Positions 10,825-23,455 of a stretch of 64,000 bases of DNA are shown here, one piece after another. The notes below the pieces were generated by a model. That model saw only the letters and a list, made by a program, of their open reading frames with translations, did not search any database and was not told where the DNA came from. The stretch is from contig JASJFT010000052.1 of NCBI GenBank assembly GCA_030770425.1, positions 124,001-188,000 of the forward strand. Reading direction: 5' to 3'. The position numbers and the translations under genes were made by a program. This DNA comes from Darksidea phi. Its lineage: Eukaryota > Ascomycota > Dothideomycetes > Pleosporales > Lentitheciaceae. Position 1 is the first letter of the stretch, and the number at the start of each line of letters is the position of its first letter.

Positions 10825-13473
10825 ATTCGATCAACCCTATCGATTTGGGAGATCTTCAGCGAAGAATCAATTTGGAAACGTGCAGTATTCGGTTAGTTCG
10901 TAGTTTGGTTGCTAACCATTCGTAGCGAACGTTCATGTATTGTAAGGTCTTTCTTCTTTTATTGGACCCTTAACAACCTCACATGTGCATATCGGGCCAG
11001 GGTACAATAGTTAACTGCTTCATGGTTGTTGGTGAATATCCGCCGAGGGTAGGTTACCCTTCACGAAAACATTGTAATGTTTCGCACGATCGGGCTATCG
11101 TTTCGAGAGCTAAATTGAGAGTGTCACGCTCTCTAAGATATTGAGGACCAGCTATTCATAAATTAAACTCGCGCGTACTGGCTACTCCTTGGAAAACATT
11201 AGTCATATGTTAGATTACAAAGAGCGCGCGCGATGAGACGCCATTCAACGAAAGGATCCAGGACTGGATGATCCTTGAGAGAATGAACTTACTAATATAA
11301 TCAACGGCGGGTTGTTAACGGGGGAACGAACCGTCGAAGGGTAAGCGTGCACCTACTTTCTATTTGCAACATCAGATCGGAGCGCATGTTCAGGATCTCA
11401 AAATAGTTTCTTAACCAGGCGCGGCCAATTGAAGTGCTTATTGAGTATGAGATGACGACGGTGAGATATGCTAATATTTGCGGCTCTTGTGGACGTTACC
11501 ATTCGGTGGTAACGCAGCTGGTTTAAGGCTTTGATGGCTCACCTCCAGCACCGTCTGTTATTAGTTTCCCACTTGGTGCTCATTTACTTTAGGCAGCGAT
11601 GCTGTCGGCTGTCTGCTCAACAGAACGCTTCAGGACTCCGTTCGATGAGGAGATTCCCTAAAAGCAACGATTAATGGGGTGAAACTGAGGAAACGGGGAA
11701 ACGCATGATCAAGAATGGTCCCTAGGTGGTCTGTGCCAGGGACTCTCGCTGTATGAATAACAAGATACTCAGCTTGTGTAGAAATCAGAGCACTCAACTT
11801 CCGAACTGCGCGCGCCACGTGACAGATGCAACACATGTGTCACAGCATGCGAACAGGGATGGCCGATCGGGAAACACTTGGGCAGCCATGCTCTTCAATT
11901 TTCTCCGCTCGTTCATTCACTACCCTGCAACAATAGACGGAGATACTTCAACAACTTATTTTTAGAGTACGTCATTAGTTCATGAAGCCCTACGGGCTCA
12001 GCTGGATCCGTGGACGGCTTTCCTCTTGTGCTTAGTGCATAACATTCATGGTAGGTCGACGGCTCCGTGCCAAAACTAGGATGTTCACACATTGGAAATA
12101 CCCCTTTTGGTCTTTAGGAACAGCAGCAAAAAAATATCTTTCGTCATAATGTCGCCGCGTCGTTACTCTATATCCGTAAAACCTGCACGCAAAGAAGAAA
12201 GCATTTGCAATGAGAAGATGGCACTGCAAATGACTCGGATCCACAGCGAAGCGTCACAGAGGCATTATTGCGAAGGATGTAATTGATAAGCTAGTGTTCA
12301 GCGATACGCAGCACATGTGAACATAGATGATAGCATGTATACTCCGGTAGGGACAATGTGGTGATGGGGGTAGGATGTCAAGTCGGGGTATATCAGAAGA
12401 AGTGAAGTCATAAACATAGAGTAGTTGATATTGTAAAGTATATAACCGTCGACTGATATCAGCATCCTGCCTTGCGCCCATAACTGGATATTATATTTCC
12501 CCTCGATGAAAATCAAGGTCAGCAATCTATGGACCTGCTAAGAGATCCTACAACAATCCACAGCAAAGCCACCAACACTGCCAGCGCCAACCAACTCTGC
12601 CTTCGCCTTTATGTGAAACTTTCTCGTGTACTAATCAAAACAAAAATTTGGCGAATGGCGTTCCTGACTAGGCTCTGTTCACATCACGGTTCCCGTGAAC
12701 AGGTCGTAGCCCTCACCGCGGACAGGTGCAGGATCCGGCTTCGAGGACCGCACTAAGCACGTCAGCAACGGGATAGATGGGGTGGGGCACTCACAAAATC
12801 CTCCTCTCCCTTCGTGTTCAGCACCTTCAGCACCCCAGTCCGCTATCCAGGAGGTCGCGAAGCTAGCTCATTACAGTCATCGCTAGTAAGTCTTCGCGCC
12901 CAAACTTGCATCCTTGGAAGGCCGGTCCTTCCTAGCAAAAGTTCGGCTCCTAGACCACGTACCGAGGGTCCGTACAAGCTCTTTGTTGCTAATCGTACCG
13001 CAGGGAGCTCTCGTCGAAATCAGCTGCCCAAGATCCCGATCAAGGCTGCATAAACCTAATTGGCATTAGCACTATGGTAGCAAAAAATATAGTAGCACTT
13101 ACAAAGCTTCGGTGAGAAACTGAATGGGGAGGAGGTTGAGGGTTTGGAAAAGAAAGTGGGCGGGCAAAATTATGTTGAATAGTAGAAGCAACAAAATCTG
13201 AAGTCACTGGTGGGGCCTTACGTAGTTAGCACGTGAGTCTCCCGCTCGCGCTCCTTCACCAAGTCTACTTCTTTCTTGGACCAATCGGAGTGCAGGCTAA
13301 CTGCCCAAACGAGACTAGGTCAGCCCGAGCCGATTACACAATGCTCAGACTTTGACTCCTTCACTCTACATAGTGCAAAAGATTTCCGGTCCCGCTCTTT
13401 TTCCTTTAGCCATCTCCACTACACTACTCGCATCCATTCTTTTGATCACCACTTCTTGTCCGGCTTCGTCTCA
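10825..13473. other. 2.6-kb gene-poor region with one candidate small gene
   Basis: No recognised family. On the minus strand around 12690-13130 there are splice-like signals (GTAAGTG near 13100, GTACGT near 12960, GTGAGTG near 12790) and a short frame ending at about 12680 that reads GYDLFTGTVM, so a small multi-exon gene is possible, but I could not find a start giving one continuous protein. The rest (10.9-12.5 kb) is unique-looking DNA with moderate AT content and no repeat that I could match elsewhere in the window. Confidence 0.35.
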
Positions 13474-15215
13474 ATGGCTCGCCAAAAGCGACGCGAGAGG
13501 TCACCCCCATCAAGCTCGTTCAAGGCAGCAAAGAGCAATCAGCGTCCCTCGAAAACGATGGCTTTAGAAGCATCGACAGGCAAAGCAAACATCACATCAC
13601 TACCACCAGAGCTTCTTCACATAGTGCTACAAGATCTTTCGCGGCACTCGCTCAACGATCTCATGAATACACACAGTCATTTTGAAGACCGAGCCGGGAG
13701 GCTACTCTGGAAAGATCTGTCGCTACGTCTCGGCAAATTTCCATTCCCAAAGCAAATGATGGAGAGATGGCGCGAAAAAGGCCTGTGGGAGTCGACTGAG
13801 ACTGTAAGAATTTACTGTCCTTCGGCTCCTCTCGCACAAGATACACTGCAAGATCTTCTCTTCTCTATACCTCCGAACAAAATCTCCGCTTTGTCCTTCG
13901 CCACACATTCTCGGCTCGACCGCTCATCGATGCGCGCGCTTGGAAGGTTCCTCACGGACAATCCGGGCATAGAGAAGATCGCACTGCCCTCCATCACCGA
14001 TAAGGAAGATATTTATCAAGACGGCAATCCTCACCCATGGTTGGAAAATTGCCTTGCATTTCGCCTGTGTCTTCAGCAGCCAGGACATCATTCTAGGCTT
14101 TCGGAGATAATCGCAGTCGATGGAGATATACTCAAGCTGCCTTCTCAGCTGATCCACAGGCGTGCAGTTGTTTCCTCCGTCGATGTCTGGGGCTATGACA
14201 ACGCTAGAGAACAACACCCTAACTGCAATTTCTGGTCTCACATTGCTAGCATCAATGCTGGCAATGACATACTCAAGCACGTCACCTCCATCTATCTTGC
14301 TGGTCTCCAACTCGGCGGACCCCTCTACGATCATACACATCTCCATAAGCTCACCGATATCGCCAACCTTGCGCATCTTCACCTCCAGGACTGTGCCAAT
14401 GTGAATGAGTTTCTTGCCGGCCTCAGCCCTCTCCTGCATAATCTCAAACGCTTCGTCCTTCGGATGGACTCTCACGATAATTTCAATTGCGACAGTGTCT
14501 ACACTTTCATTATGGAAAGGAACGGCCTGGAAGAACTCGGAATTCAGTTTCCTCTGCAAGGCACTCTTGCAAGAGATCCTACACAACTGCTTTCAAATCA
14601 CTCACAAACTTTGACCAAGCTCGTCATCCAGCATCATATGCGCCACTCACTGGAGCAATATCTGAAGGATATCGTCAAGACGTGTACAAGTCTCACGCAC
14701 TTCGGTTTCCTTTTGAAGGAGCGACATAACCCTTACTACAAGGGCGAATATGACGCTAGATAGGAATCGAATATGGTAGATCTTGCCGTAAGTAATAATC
14801 TAGCATCTACATTTTCTGGAAACGTATTCGTCGCTAACATACCATCGTCTAGGACATTCTTAAAAATGCGCCGACAATCACCCACCTCAACATCAACTTT
14901 CCCGTCGACACCGGCCCCAATGCTCGAAAGCCCGTTCGCATCCCCGGTAAAGATAAAGACCGACACCGTATAACCGCTCAGCGGAAAGCTGAGATCTTTT
15001 ACGAGAGAGGCTTCAAGCCCACACAGCTCTCCCTTTGCCTGCTACGTACGAAGTACAAGGCTAATGAAGCGTTGCCGAAAAGCAGTGTGTTCAACATCGT
15101 CGAAGCAGGAGGAAAGATCGAGGCTATGCTTGACGCTGAGGCAGAGGATTGGACGAAGTTTGGAGGAGAAAGATTGGTTCGTGAGCGGACGGAGAAGTCT
15201 ATGGGCGCTTTTTAA
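13474..15215 (+). pseudogene. F-box protein gene with in-frame TAG
   Basis: Exon 1 runs 13474-14787 and exon 2 14853-15215, separated by a good intron (GTAAGT...TCTAG, phase 0). The frame would encode 557 residues, but codon 430 (14761-14763) is TAG; the eight codons after it still lead in frame to the donor, and exon 2 (DILKNAPTITHLNINFP...) continues a leucine-rich pattern. The N-terminus is basic (RQKRRERS), followed by an F-box near residues 45-90 (LPPELLHIVLQDLSRHSLNDLM). F-box proteins recruit substrates to SCF ubiquitin ligases. Either the allele is a nonsense pseudogene, translation stops at 429 aa, or the stop is read through. Another splice avoiding the TAG was not found. Confidence 0.65.
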
Positions 15216-15968
15216 GCAAGATGGTTTATCAGATGTAGGATGTTTCATGAAATGTCCGCTTCACATGACCAGACTTCTCTTTCCAGAAGAGTAGTAGGGC
15301 GCATGCGAGCCTTCGAAGCTAATCAGGATCCGCTATCCATAGACCAGATTCACGCGTATCAAGAATGGCTATCCCACAAACGACATGCTCACTGGGGTGT
15401 TGCGCGATGGTGACGAGTCGCTATGCGAGTGGAATCTTAGACTTCTTAGTGTGGGAAAGCAGTGCCAGCCACTAGGTCAAACAGCATTTGCATTTATTCT
15501 TCTTGTTTCGCAACCATTGAAAGATGCACTATTTTCGCATCCGCACGCACAGTATCATGCCTCACGCGTCATTGTTCCATGTATACATGGTAGAAATCTA
15601 CCAAATCAGCCCGTTTCGTAGGCACGTCATAGTGTCCGGAGGCTGAGGAAGCGCTGGAGGCCGGCAAGGGCAGGCCGGCCAGAACGCCTACGATAAGGTC
15701 ATTCGGCACCAGCGCGATTGATGATACAGAGGCGTGAGGGCAATCGCTAGTTGTGGAAGATGATGAGGAGGTGTGCGAGTGCGCAAGCTGAGCTTTCTCG
15801 TTTTGGGCGGCCCCGCATGCGCCGCATCTCTTGTCCTTGGGGCGCAGGCGTAGCAGACGCACCGCGGCGACGCGTCATAGATCACGATTGGTAAGTTGCC
15901 TCCAAGTATGATTATAGGAGTTCAACAACGTAGTGTTTTTCGTGTTAATTCATTCTGACAGCTGCACA
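15216..15968. other. intergenic, no gene recognised
   Basis: Between the F-box gene and the truncated small gene. A minus-strand Ser-rich frame at 15569-15862 lacks an ATG start and any motif. Nothing else was seen. Confidence 0.4.
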
Positions 15969-16288
15969 ATGGGGCTTCCCTCTGACGCAGACGAAAGTGG
16001 TGAGGTGAAGACAGTTGGGATCAACCAACATGACTGGACCCTCTTCTACTCCAACGAGTATCAGAAGGCGATCGGCGTTCGAGGCCTTTCGGCATGCTCA
16101 GTCTTCGCTATCGTATCGCCGTATGCGGCCGCTGTCGCTCATATTGGGCCGAATCTGTTTGGCTTTTCCGATCCCAACTCCTTCATCGAGCTCGCGGAAC
16201 GGTTGACGAGGGACACCATCTCCACGTGTACGGGAAACCAATTACTGTTTCACAAGAAAGCAAAAAGCACATCATATGTGCCACAGTC
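15969..16288 (+). pseudogene. small fungal protein gene, 3' part replaced by repeat
   Basis: The ATG at 15969 opens a frame with HDWTLFYSNEY, ACSVFAIVSPYAAAVAHIGP and FIELAERL segments, a pattern I associate with a small uncharacterised fungal family. After about residue 107 the frame enters the dispersed repeat that starts near 16290, and it ends only at 16518-16520 inside sequence antisense to the ankyrin gene. The natural C-terminus therefore seems lost. No function is proposed; the family link is from memory of the motif style and is weak. Confidence 0.4.
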
Positions 16289-16289
16289 C

Positions 16290-16498
16290 ATGTCATTGCT
16301 CGTCGCCTCAATGTTCGATGTTCGAAACATCACCTCGTCGCTCACTATCGACAGTACTGTGTACAGCTCTACAGCTCTATTATCGTGTGTAAGGTGTGGG
16401 TATAGCACCTTTACCGTGTACAAGCTCCTACTATGTTCCGTGCGGACCTCACAAAAGAGACTCCCACTATGCAAATCCAAACCAAATATGTCACAGTC
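16290..16498 (+). repeat. dispersed repeat, copy 1
   Basis: About 210 bp shared with 32220-32427 and, over about 185 bp, with 55525-55712, all in the same orientation. Diagnostic words are CGAAACAT, AGCTCTACAGCTC, TTATCGTGT and GTGCGGACCT, ending in an A-rich ATCCAAA tail. No long ORF is shared. It could be a short non-autonomous element or a piece of a longer one. Copy 1 stops about 10 bp before the stop codon of the ankyrin gene. Confidence 0.85.
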
Positions 16499-16508
16499 AA
16501 CGACGTCA

Positions 16509-18621
16509 TTACTTGAGTAGATCTATGATCCTTGTGTATCCATTATCTTCTGCGACCTCCAAAGGCGTTCGCCCCTTAGTCGAAGTAATAGTAGGATCAG
16601 CTCCTCGAAGAAGAAGATACGCTACAATATCGGTATTTCCACGTAGTGCAGCATCAAATAAAGGTGTACCAAGCTCTTGAGATCTCAACTCCATCCGAGA
16701 CCGCGGATCGTCTTGGAACATGATGCTATTGATAGGGCATCCCAAGTTGAGCAAAAGTTCAATAACCTCAAGGACATCCTCATTAGCTCGGCTGATGGCG
16801 GTGTGGAGAAGCTGGCCGCATTTTATCCCGCTACAGCGCTCCAAAAACAGCCTGATCGTCGACATCGGTTCCCGGAGGACCGCCATAGATGTTGGAGTGA
16901 TAATCATATCACCTCTTGCACTCGGGGAAGCTCTATTGTCAAGGAGCCAACGATAGAAGTGGTCGTGGTCGTCATGGACAAAGCTCCTAGCATATGCCAT
17001 CCGTAGTGCAAGGTCTGATCCACTGATATCCCATCCAAAATCCATCAAAATCCGTGTTATGGCGGTTGAACTCGTACAAGATGTTATTACCAAGGGAAGA
17101 GCTTGGTTCTCGCAAAGGTACAAGAGAATATCAGAGTGATTGTTCTCTGCTGCTGCCATGAACGTGTTTGAAGAAGGTCTTAGATCATCGTTCGGGTGTT
17201 GAACTTTAGCGGTATTATGGCTCTTGATGACCTCAACCAAGTCACCAGACCTGCTTGCCTCCAGTAAATTTTGGGCCCACCATGCGAGCGGTCTAGAACA
17301 CTCATCTAGCGCTGTGGAGAAGGCCTCTGGCAGTATCAGACGGACAGCATCGGTGAATCGCCCTGGGGGTTCCTGGTTCGTTAAATCAACACCTGCACTT
17401 TTCAGAAGGTCGGTGATAGTTGACAGTCTTTTTCCGGAAATGGCGCCAGCGAGGGCTCGGATGATCTGGCGTCGTTCTCCCTGGAAAAAATTCACAAGAC
17501 TTCCTAGGAGCTCTGGTTTTCCAGATCGTGCCGCCCAGAACAGACCACCAGTATAATATGTCGGTTCGCGAGTTGGGAAACTTGGGAGAGCTGATAACAG
17601 CATCTGAACAATCTCGTAATGATTTTTCCTGCAGCCATCCTCGACGGCTAATCCAATTGATGCCTCTCCAATGGTCGACAGATCTTTTGATATGATATGA
17701 TGTAACAGCTCTCGATTATTCCATTCTACTGTCGTCCGGATGAGAGTCACCCAGAATACTCTCTCCATATCCCGATCCGAGTGTTGTTGTCTGCGATTCA
17801 ACAACAGGTCCACCATGGCGGTTCGGTTGGCCTTGATTGTACGGATGATCGCGTCGTCGTATAAGGGCTTTGCGAGGGGACTTCCAAGGTCGAGCAACTT
17901 AATAACGATGCCTTTATGGCCAGCCACGGCTGCAGCTTCCACAGCATGTATGTAGCGAACGCTACGAAGGTGATCCCAGTAATTCTGATCCCATTTTGCG
18001 AGTAGAACCAGTACCATGTTCATGGAACCTGATGATGCTGCGGCAGCGAGAACTTCTCCGAAATACCGCGTATTAGAGGCAACGCTGACGTTTTCAGCAA
18101 TCAGATCCTCTGCAATCTGAAGCCGATTCATTTCAGCAGCCGCCACGAGCGCATTTTCCCGAATCTCACGGGGAGGAATTTGCGTATCTTCCTCCGTGAA
18201 CAGGCAATCGAGGAGGTCCCAGTAAATCATCGACTTAGCTGCTAAGCGTACTAGAGATTCAACATATCTCTCGTGGAATCCAAGAGAGGTGCGTCTGGTA
18301 AGATAGTCGGCCGTACAACCAATTGTGTAGCACAGCTTGTTGGCATTTCCAGCCAGCATCTTCGACTGAATGAGCTTGACTCTCATAGCCTCACTCATCC
18401 TTTTGGAGGCAAGAATGGCTCTGGGTAGGCGAAATATACAATCCTGAACGAGCACATCGAATCGTCCTGCCGATAGTTAAGTAGGAATCCAGAGGCAGAG
18501 GTGGGCGGTTAGCCTTACCGCATATGAGTCGAAGCTTCGTAGCCTCCTCCAATCCTACGGCCTGAACAACAAGCAGGACAATGTCCAGCAGTAATTCGGT
18601 CGAAAGGTCAAGCAATGCCAT
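16509..18621 (-). CDS. ankyrin-repeat protein
   Basis: Two exons: 18519-18621 and 16509-18466; 686 aa. The N-terminal MALLDLSTELLLDIV resembles an F-box-like start. The body contains many degenerate helical repeats and clear ankyrin units near the C-terminus (GTPLFDAALRGNTDIVAYLLLRGADP, then GRTPLEVAEDNGYTRIIDLL). Such long fungal ankyrin proteins usually act as protein-interaction scaffolds, and no enzymatic domain is seen. The split Gly codon at the intron restores the frame. The gene's 3' end abuts repeat copy 1. Confidence 0.8.
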
Positions 18622-18988
18622 ATTGAGTTACGACGTCGATGTCTTGATGCCCACACGTAGAAGCGTGATGGCATGCCAAGAATCCATGCCAAGCCGACGT
18701 CGCGTCATCATCAATCCTCACCAATCAGGAGCTGTATAAGTAGGTCAAAGCTTAGGGCACGTCATAGAGTGGTCGGCAGTGATGCGATTCCAGTGGGGTC
18801 TTCTGAGAAGCCTGCGAGACTTGACTACCACATTGTCTCTTGTAGCTCTAATAATTTCCGCTGTCTCTGCTGCCCTCTCACGCGAGCCCAGAAGCGCAGA
18901 TCTAGCGAAGCCTGGTACTTCTATGCCTTTTCGAGCTTAGCGCTAGCGATGGCATGGTTTGACCGGACAGGTCGCCCGGGGTCAGATA

Positions 18989-19612
18989 TCAGTAGCAAAA
19001 AACGCAACAAGGGACATCTTCCTCGACGGTGAAGACATTGCTGGCGTTGGGCTTTTCCCTCCTTCGACTACCGTCCGTGTGTGCGACAGTAGAGCTTAGA
19101 AAGACATCACCACTTGCTGGTAGGGCAGCCCATGGTCTAGTTACATTTGGAGGGACGCATTGCGTATCTAGCTGGCTCGATTCATATTGGCAGTTGTGGT
19201 TGTGATATAGAGGGAATAGGGTGTCGGCCAACGACACCGCATCAGCTCCCAAATTTCCCAACAACTCGTTGACGTCTCCTTGGGTAAGCACCATCAACAG
19301 CATCCAACGAATGGCTAAGAATTTCCAAGCTCGGCTTGAAGTCATTTCGAGCTTCGCTCTTACTTGGCTCCCATCCATATCAATATTCGGGTCCACTGTG
19401 CCCCTTGCTAAGATAGCGTGGCTATTCTTCTGGGCGGTCTCTTTAACCTTGTGGTCTGCTGCATTTTTGTTCGTTTGTAGGATCAGCTCGGGCGTCGATT
19501 CCGTAAGAGCTAAGCGCCCGCTAAGTCTATGCACGGACCATTCCAATCGACCTATCCGTCTCGCTCGAATGTGCATCAACTGACACTCACAACCCCGAAC
19601 ATGATCTACCAT
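18989..19612 (-). CDS. unrecognised 207-aa ORF
   Basis: An uninterrupted minus-strand frame with a real ATG at 19612. The product is Cys-containing at both ends (CECQ near the start; CCVFC at the end) with no domain I recognise. Its ATG overlaps the ATG of the plus-strand kinase-like gene (the palindromic CATG at 19610-19613), so at most one of the two starts is likely to be used as drawn. It may be a chance frame. Confidence 0.25.
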   Translation of the reverse strand: MVDHVRGCECQLMHIRARRIGRLEWSVHRLSGRLALTESTPELILQTNKNAADHKVKETAQKNSHAILARGTVDPNIDMDGSQVRAKLEMTSSRAWKFLAIRWMLLMVLTQGDVNELLGNLGADAVSLADTLFPLYHNHNCQYESSQLDTQCVPPNVTRPWAALPASGDVFLSSTVAHTDGSRRREKPNASNVFTVEEDVPCCVFCY

Positions 19613-21534
19613 GCCCTCGCTTTTTATTCATCTCCAGCGCCTTGGGGTTATCCCCAGATACAACACTCTGCAATGCTTTAGGCGGTTTCTCTCGTCATCC
19701 TTTGGATCGTTTCGATCTCCTTTTCGAACAATGTCTGCGTGTGACTACGAAGATTACTACCGCTACACCAGTGGACGCTGGCTATGGGATGAAGATTCTC
19801 AGCTTCGTGAGCGATATAAACGCTTTAATGTGCCTGAGCTTAAGAAGATCGCGGCTAAAAGTATTGGCGCGCAGGCTTGCGTGTCTATTAGCAAGCTTGC
19901 TGAAGGCGGATTCAATAAGGTCTTTCGGCTTGTCATGGACGATGGTACTATCGTAATTGCGCGTATACCAAACCCTAATGCTGGGCCTCCATTCAAGACA
20001 ACCGCGTCTGAAGTCGCTACCATGGATTTTGTATGTTGACTCGATCACCGTGATTTCGAGTTACCCAAGCTGATACAACCGAATTCTCAGGCTCGCACTA
20101 TCCTTGAGATCCCCGTACCAAAGGTCTTGTCCTGGAGCGGAGAGGCTGAAAACCCGGTGGAATCAGAGTACATTCTGATGGAGGAGGCTACTGGAAATCA
20201 GCTCGGTGAGGTTTGGGATGAGATAGAGCTTCATGATAAGCTCAAGATTGTGGACGATATTGTCGCCATCGAGAGAAAGTTCCTGTCCTTATCATTCACT
20301 CGGTTTGTTTCTCCGCACTAGTGTATTTATGCTGGCGTAGTTGACGGAGAACCACAGCTATGGAAATCTCTACTTCGCGAATGACGCTTTCCCGGGCTGC
20401 GAAAAGGCTGAAATCGTTGGTGAGGTACCGCAATCACTGAAGAAAGAGGTGGAGAACCGCTTTGTGATAGGCCCAGTCGTTGATCGAGGTTTCTGGCACC
20501 GGGAACGAGCATCTATGGGTATTCATCGTGGCCCCTGTGAGTTTTATCGTATACAAACCAGAAAGTACAGTTGTACTAATGTCACTTTATAGGGAAAAGC
20601 CCTCAGGACTATCTTAGAGCAATTGGCCAACGGGAGATTGCCTGGATAGGTAGTCACGCCGCCCAAAAGTCGTCGGGTGGTCTATTTACAACGTCCGAAG
20701 CGCAGCGCACTCCAGATGCCCACATCGTCCTTTATAGGAAGTTTCTGGAGGTTGTTGATTATCTATTGCCCAAGGGAGATCAGATTAAACCTACCCTATG
20801 GCATTGGGATATTCATGCCCCTAATATATTCGTTTACGAAGATCATGTCACTAGTCTTATTGACTGGCAGGATACATGGGTCGGCCCTTTGTTCCTTCAG
20901 GCGCGGCATCCGAGGCTTGTAAATTACAACGGAGAGCTCATGATGAGGCTACCTGAAAGCTACGACGCTCTTGAAGATGAAGACGAAAAAATGCGCGTTC
21001 GGACTCAGGTTGAGAAGTCAATTGTCTTATGGACATACGAAAATGAGACCAAAACTAGGAACCCGATCCTCCACGATATTTGGCACATGAGTCAAGGGCA
21101 TACGAGGCGCGACACCGTAGACTTTTCTACCAACACGTGGGATGGAGACATCATTCCCTTTAGGCAATGCCTTATCCGCATAGCACGGTATGTCTAGCCC
21201 CATACTCACTACTTAAAGTCAACATAGACCGTTAATACATAAGAGCTACAGTCACTGGAACGAGATCAACGACGAAATTCCTTGTCCGATAGAATTCACT
21301 GACGAGGAGATAAAAGCACATCTCCGCGACGGGGAAGGCTGGAATGAGAATGCGGACTTCTGGGACTCGCTCCAGGGGTTTGTACATCGCGATGGATGGA
21401 CATCGAACAAAAATTATGAGCAGGCACTTGAAATGTTCGCGCAGCTTAGGGAGCAGGGATTGCAGAGCCTGAGTGGGGAGGAACGGTCGGCGTTTGAGGA
21501 GAGCACACGTTGGGCTGTAAAAACGCCCAACTAG
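19611..21534 (+). CDS. APH-fold phosphotransferase, AIM9/FMP29-like
   Basis: Five exons: 19611-20030, 20091-20302, 20358-20536, 20593-21187, 21252-21534; 562 aa. The leader is Arg/Ser/Phe-rich (residues 1-42), consistent with mitochondrial import. The kinase-like fold shows LAEGGFNKVFRLVMDDG (glycine loop), VIARIP (phosphate-anchoring region), SEYILMEEATG (hinge), WHWDIHAPNIFV (catalytic Asp and Asn near 375) and SLIDWQD (metal-binding Asp). These are the hallmarks of the aminoglycoside-phosphotransferase family of fungal AIM9-type proteins, whose substrate is unknown. All introns are 48-64 nt and the frames close exactly. Confidence 0.87.
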
Positions 21535-21739
21535 ACCGGGAGTGTGTAGTTTAGAGAAAAATATACGACCTAAACCCAAACTTCCCGCCTGTCTGAAATA
21601 CACATTGACGCCAAGAACAGCGTTGCATCGAACGCGTGAAGAACTTATATAGGGCAAAGCCATGGAGGCCAGAAGCATATGGAATTCGCTTGGTGCTTGA
21701 GTTCCCATCAGCAGTACAAGCCCAAGTATGTTTACACCT

Positions 21740-23455
21740 TTATACACCAGGCTCTTTTGTTGATCTCAGCTTCAGCCTCACCTCAATTGGACGTTTCTCC
21801 ACAAAGAGAAAAGTTTTCATTTCTTCCCACCTGACTCTCTTTCCCTCGATTGCTTCCAGATCAAATGTCCATAGTAACTTCGCCAGCACTAATCTTATCT
21901 CGACCCAGGCGAGGCGTTGACCCATACAAGAGCGTGGTCCGACGCTGAATGGCTGGATAGCGTGGCGCTGATCGCTGTAGAAAGGAGACTCGGGATTGTT
22001 AATCGCTTCTGGGAGCCATCTTTCCGGCAAGAATTCAACCGCAGAATAGAAGTAGGCCGGATCGCGATTGAGAGCATACGCTTGAATGGAGACAGATGTC
22101 TGGGATGAAATAAGTTCGCATCTAAGACGGGAACTGCGGGGCACTTACTCCGCCAGGTAACCAGACCCCGCACACGGTGTCACCACCCACAGGGACTTTT
22201 CTGGGGAGCAACCATGGAACCGGAGGACAGAGCCTCAGCCCCTCGTTGATCACGGCATTGAGATACGGAAGATCCCCTACAGCCTCGAAAGTGATCTTGT
22301 CAAGACTGACAAAGTTATTCCGTATTTCTTCTACAAGGACGGTAAGCTTGTCCGCCGAGTTGACAAGATAATTTAGGGTACCAGCCAAGACAGTTGCTGT
22401 CGTTTCACTCCCGGCAGTCGTGAGTATCATGAATGTCGTGTTCATCTCCGCTGGCATTCCTTTTTCACCGGACTCTTTAATCGTGTAGGACATGATATCG
22501 GGACGTTCAAGCTCCCGGTTCAAGCGACGCTGTATCTTGTCCACGATCTGCTGGTAATGATCCCTCTGCATCTTCATCAAGGAAGATGGGATGCACTTCA
22601 TAAGGATGAACTCTACCAAGGGATAAAATCGCGCCGCGGCAACGAATGAAGCAGCTTTAACACTGTTGTATAGCAACGCGATCCAGGGGTGATACCTTGA
22701 GTGCTGGAGGCAGTCAAATGACTCTCCAAAACCAAGGTCTCCAAAGATGTCAAATGTCGTGTAGTGGAACCATGGCACAATATCAAGCTCAATTTCTCCC
22801 TCGTTGACAGCATCTTCCACTCGTTCATGCAGTCGCTCAACCAGCAAATTGGTATATCTTTGCACGACCTCTTCCTGAGACCGCAGCACGCGTGGTGTGA
22901 ATGCGGGAGCGAGAATTTTACGTATGCGGGCATGTGACACTGGGTCGATGGCACTGAGGATGGAATCTGGCTGCCCAGGTTGTGTGGCCCACCATACTGG
23001 ATCTTTCAGGAACTGTCTAAAGGTGAGCGTGCACGGTCAGCAGGATATAACAATGTGTAAAAGCCACGGAGACCTTTGCGTCGTGGTTTTACGTACTGGT
23101 GACCGGGACGACCCTGAAAGATGTCCACATAAGCCTCCGCCTGTGCGAAAGTAACCGTATCCGGTGCTGTCCGTATGATGGGTCCATAATTTCGATGTAG
23201 GCTTTGGATGTCATGCACGATAGTCCCTTTGAGCAAAGCCCGTATGAATGGTAAGCGTGAGGCTGCCCATTTTTTGGGACCAGGGATATGCGCGAGCGGG
23301 TGGAAGTAGAGATTGTAGATCGTATTTAATACTGGGTACTGGATGCCATCAGTCTCAAAATGCTTACATAGCATTTGGGCCTTTCATACAGCTAGTATTA
23401 CGCCTATGGCCAAGAGCAACGGCCAAGAGGTGGTGATGGTATCAATGGATGTCAT
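21740..23455 (-). CDS. cytochrome P450 monooxygenase 1
   Basis: Four exons: 23390-23455, 23097-23338, 22149-23016, 21740-22099; 511 aa. There is an N-terminal membrane anchor (residues 8-30) and then YFHPLAHIPGPK. The I-helix is TTAGSETTAT with the oxygen-activating Thr, ExxR is NEGLR, followed by FLPERWLP and the haem loop FSVGPRSCMGQ with the Cys ligand near 450. The overall pattern resembles fungal CYP65-type enzymes (trichothecene C-15 hydroxylase-like), ER-anchored and dependent on CPR. All catalytic motifs look intact. No polyketide synthase, NRPS or terpene cyclase lies nearby, so the pathway is unknown. Confidence 0.9.

Noticed and set aside
13924..14586. 220-codon minus-strand frame
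   Set aside because: Antisense of the F-box exon with no motif.
16319..16327. GTTCGAAAC as a tRNA/SINE B box in the dispersed repeat
   Set aside because: Not kept in copies 2 and 3 and no matching A box was seen, so a Pol III origin is not claimed.
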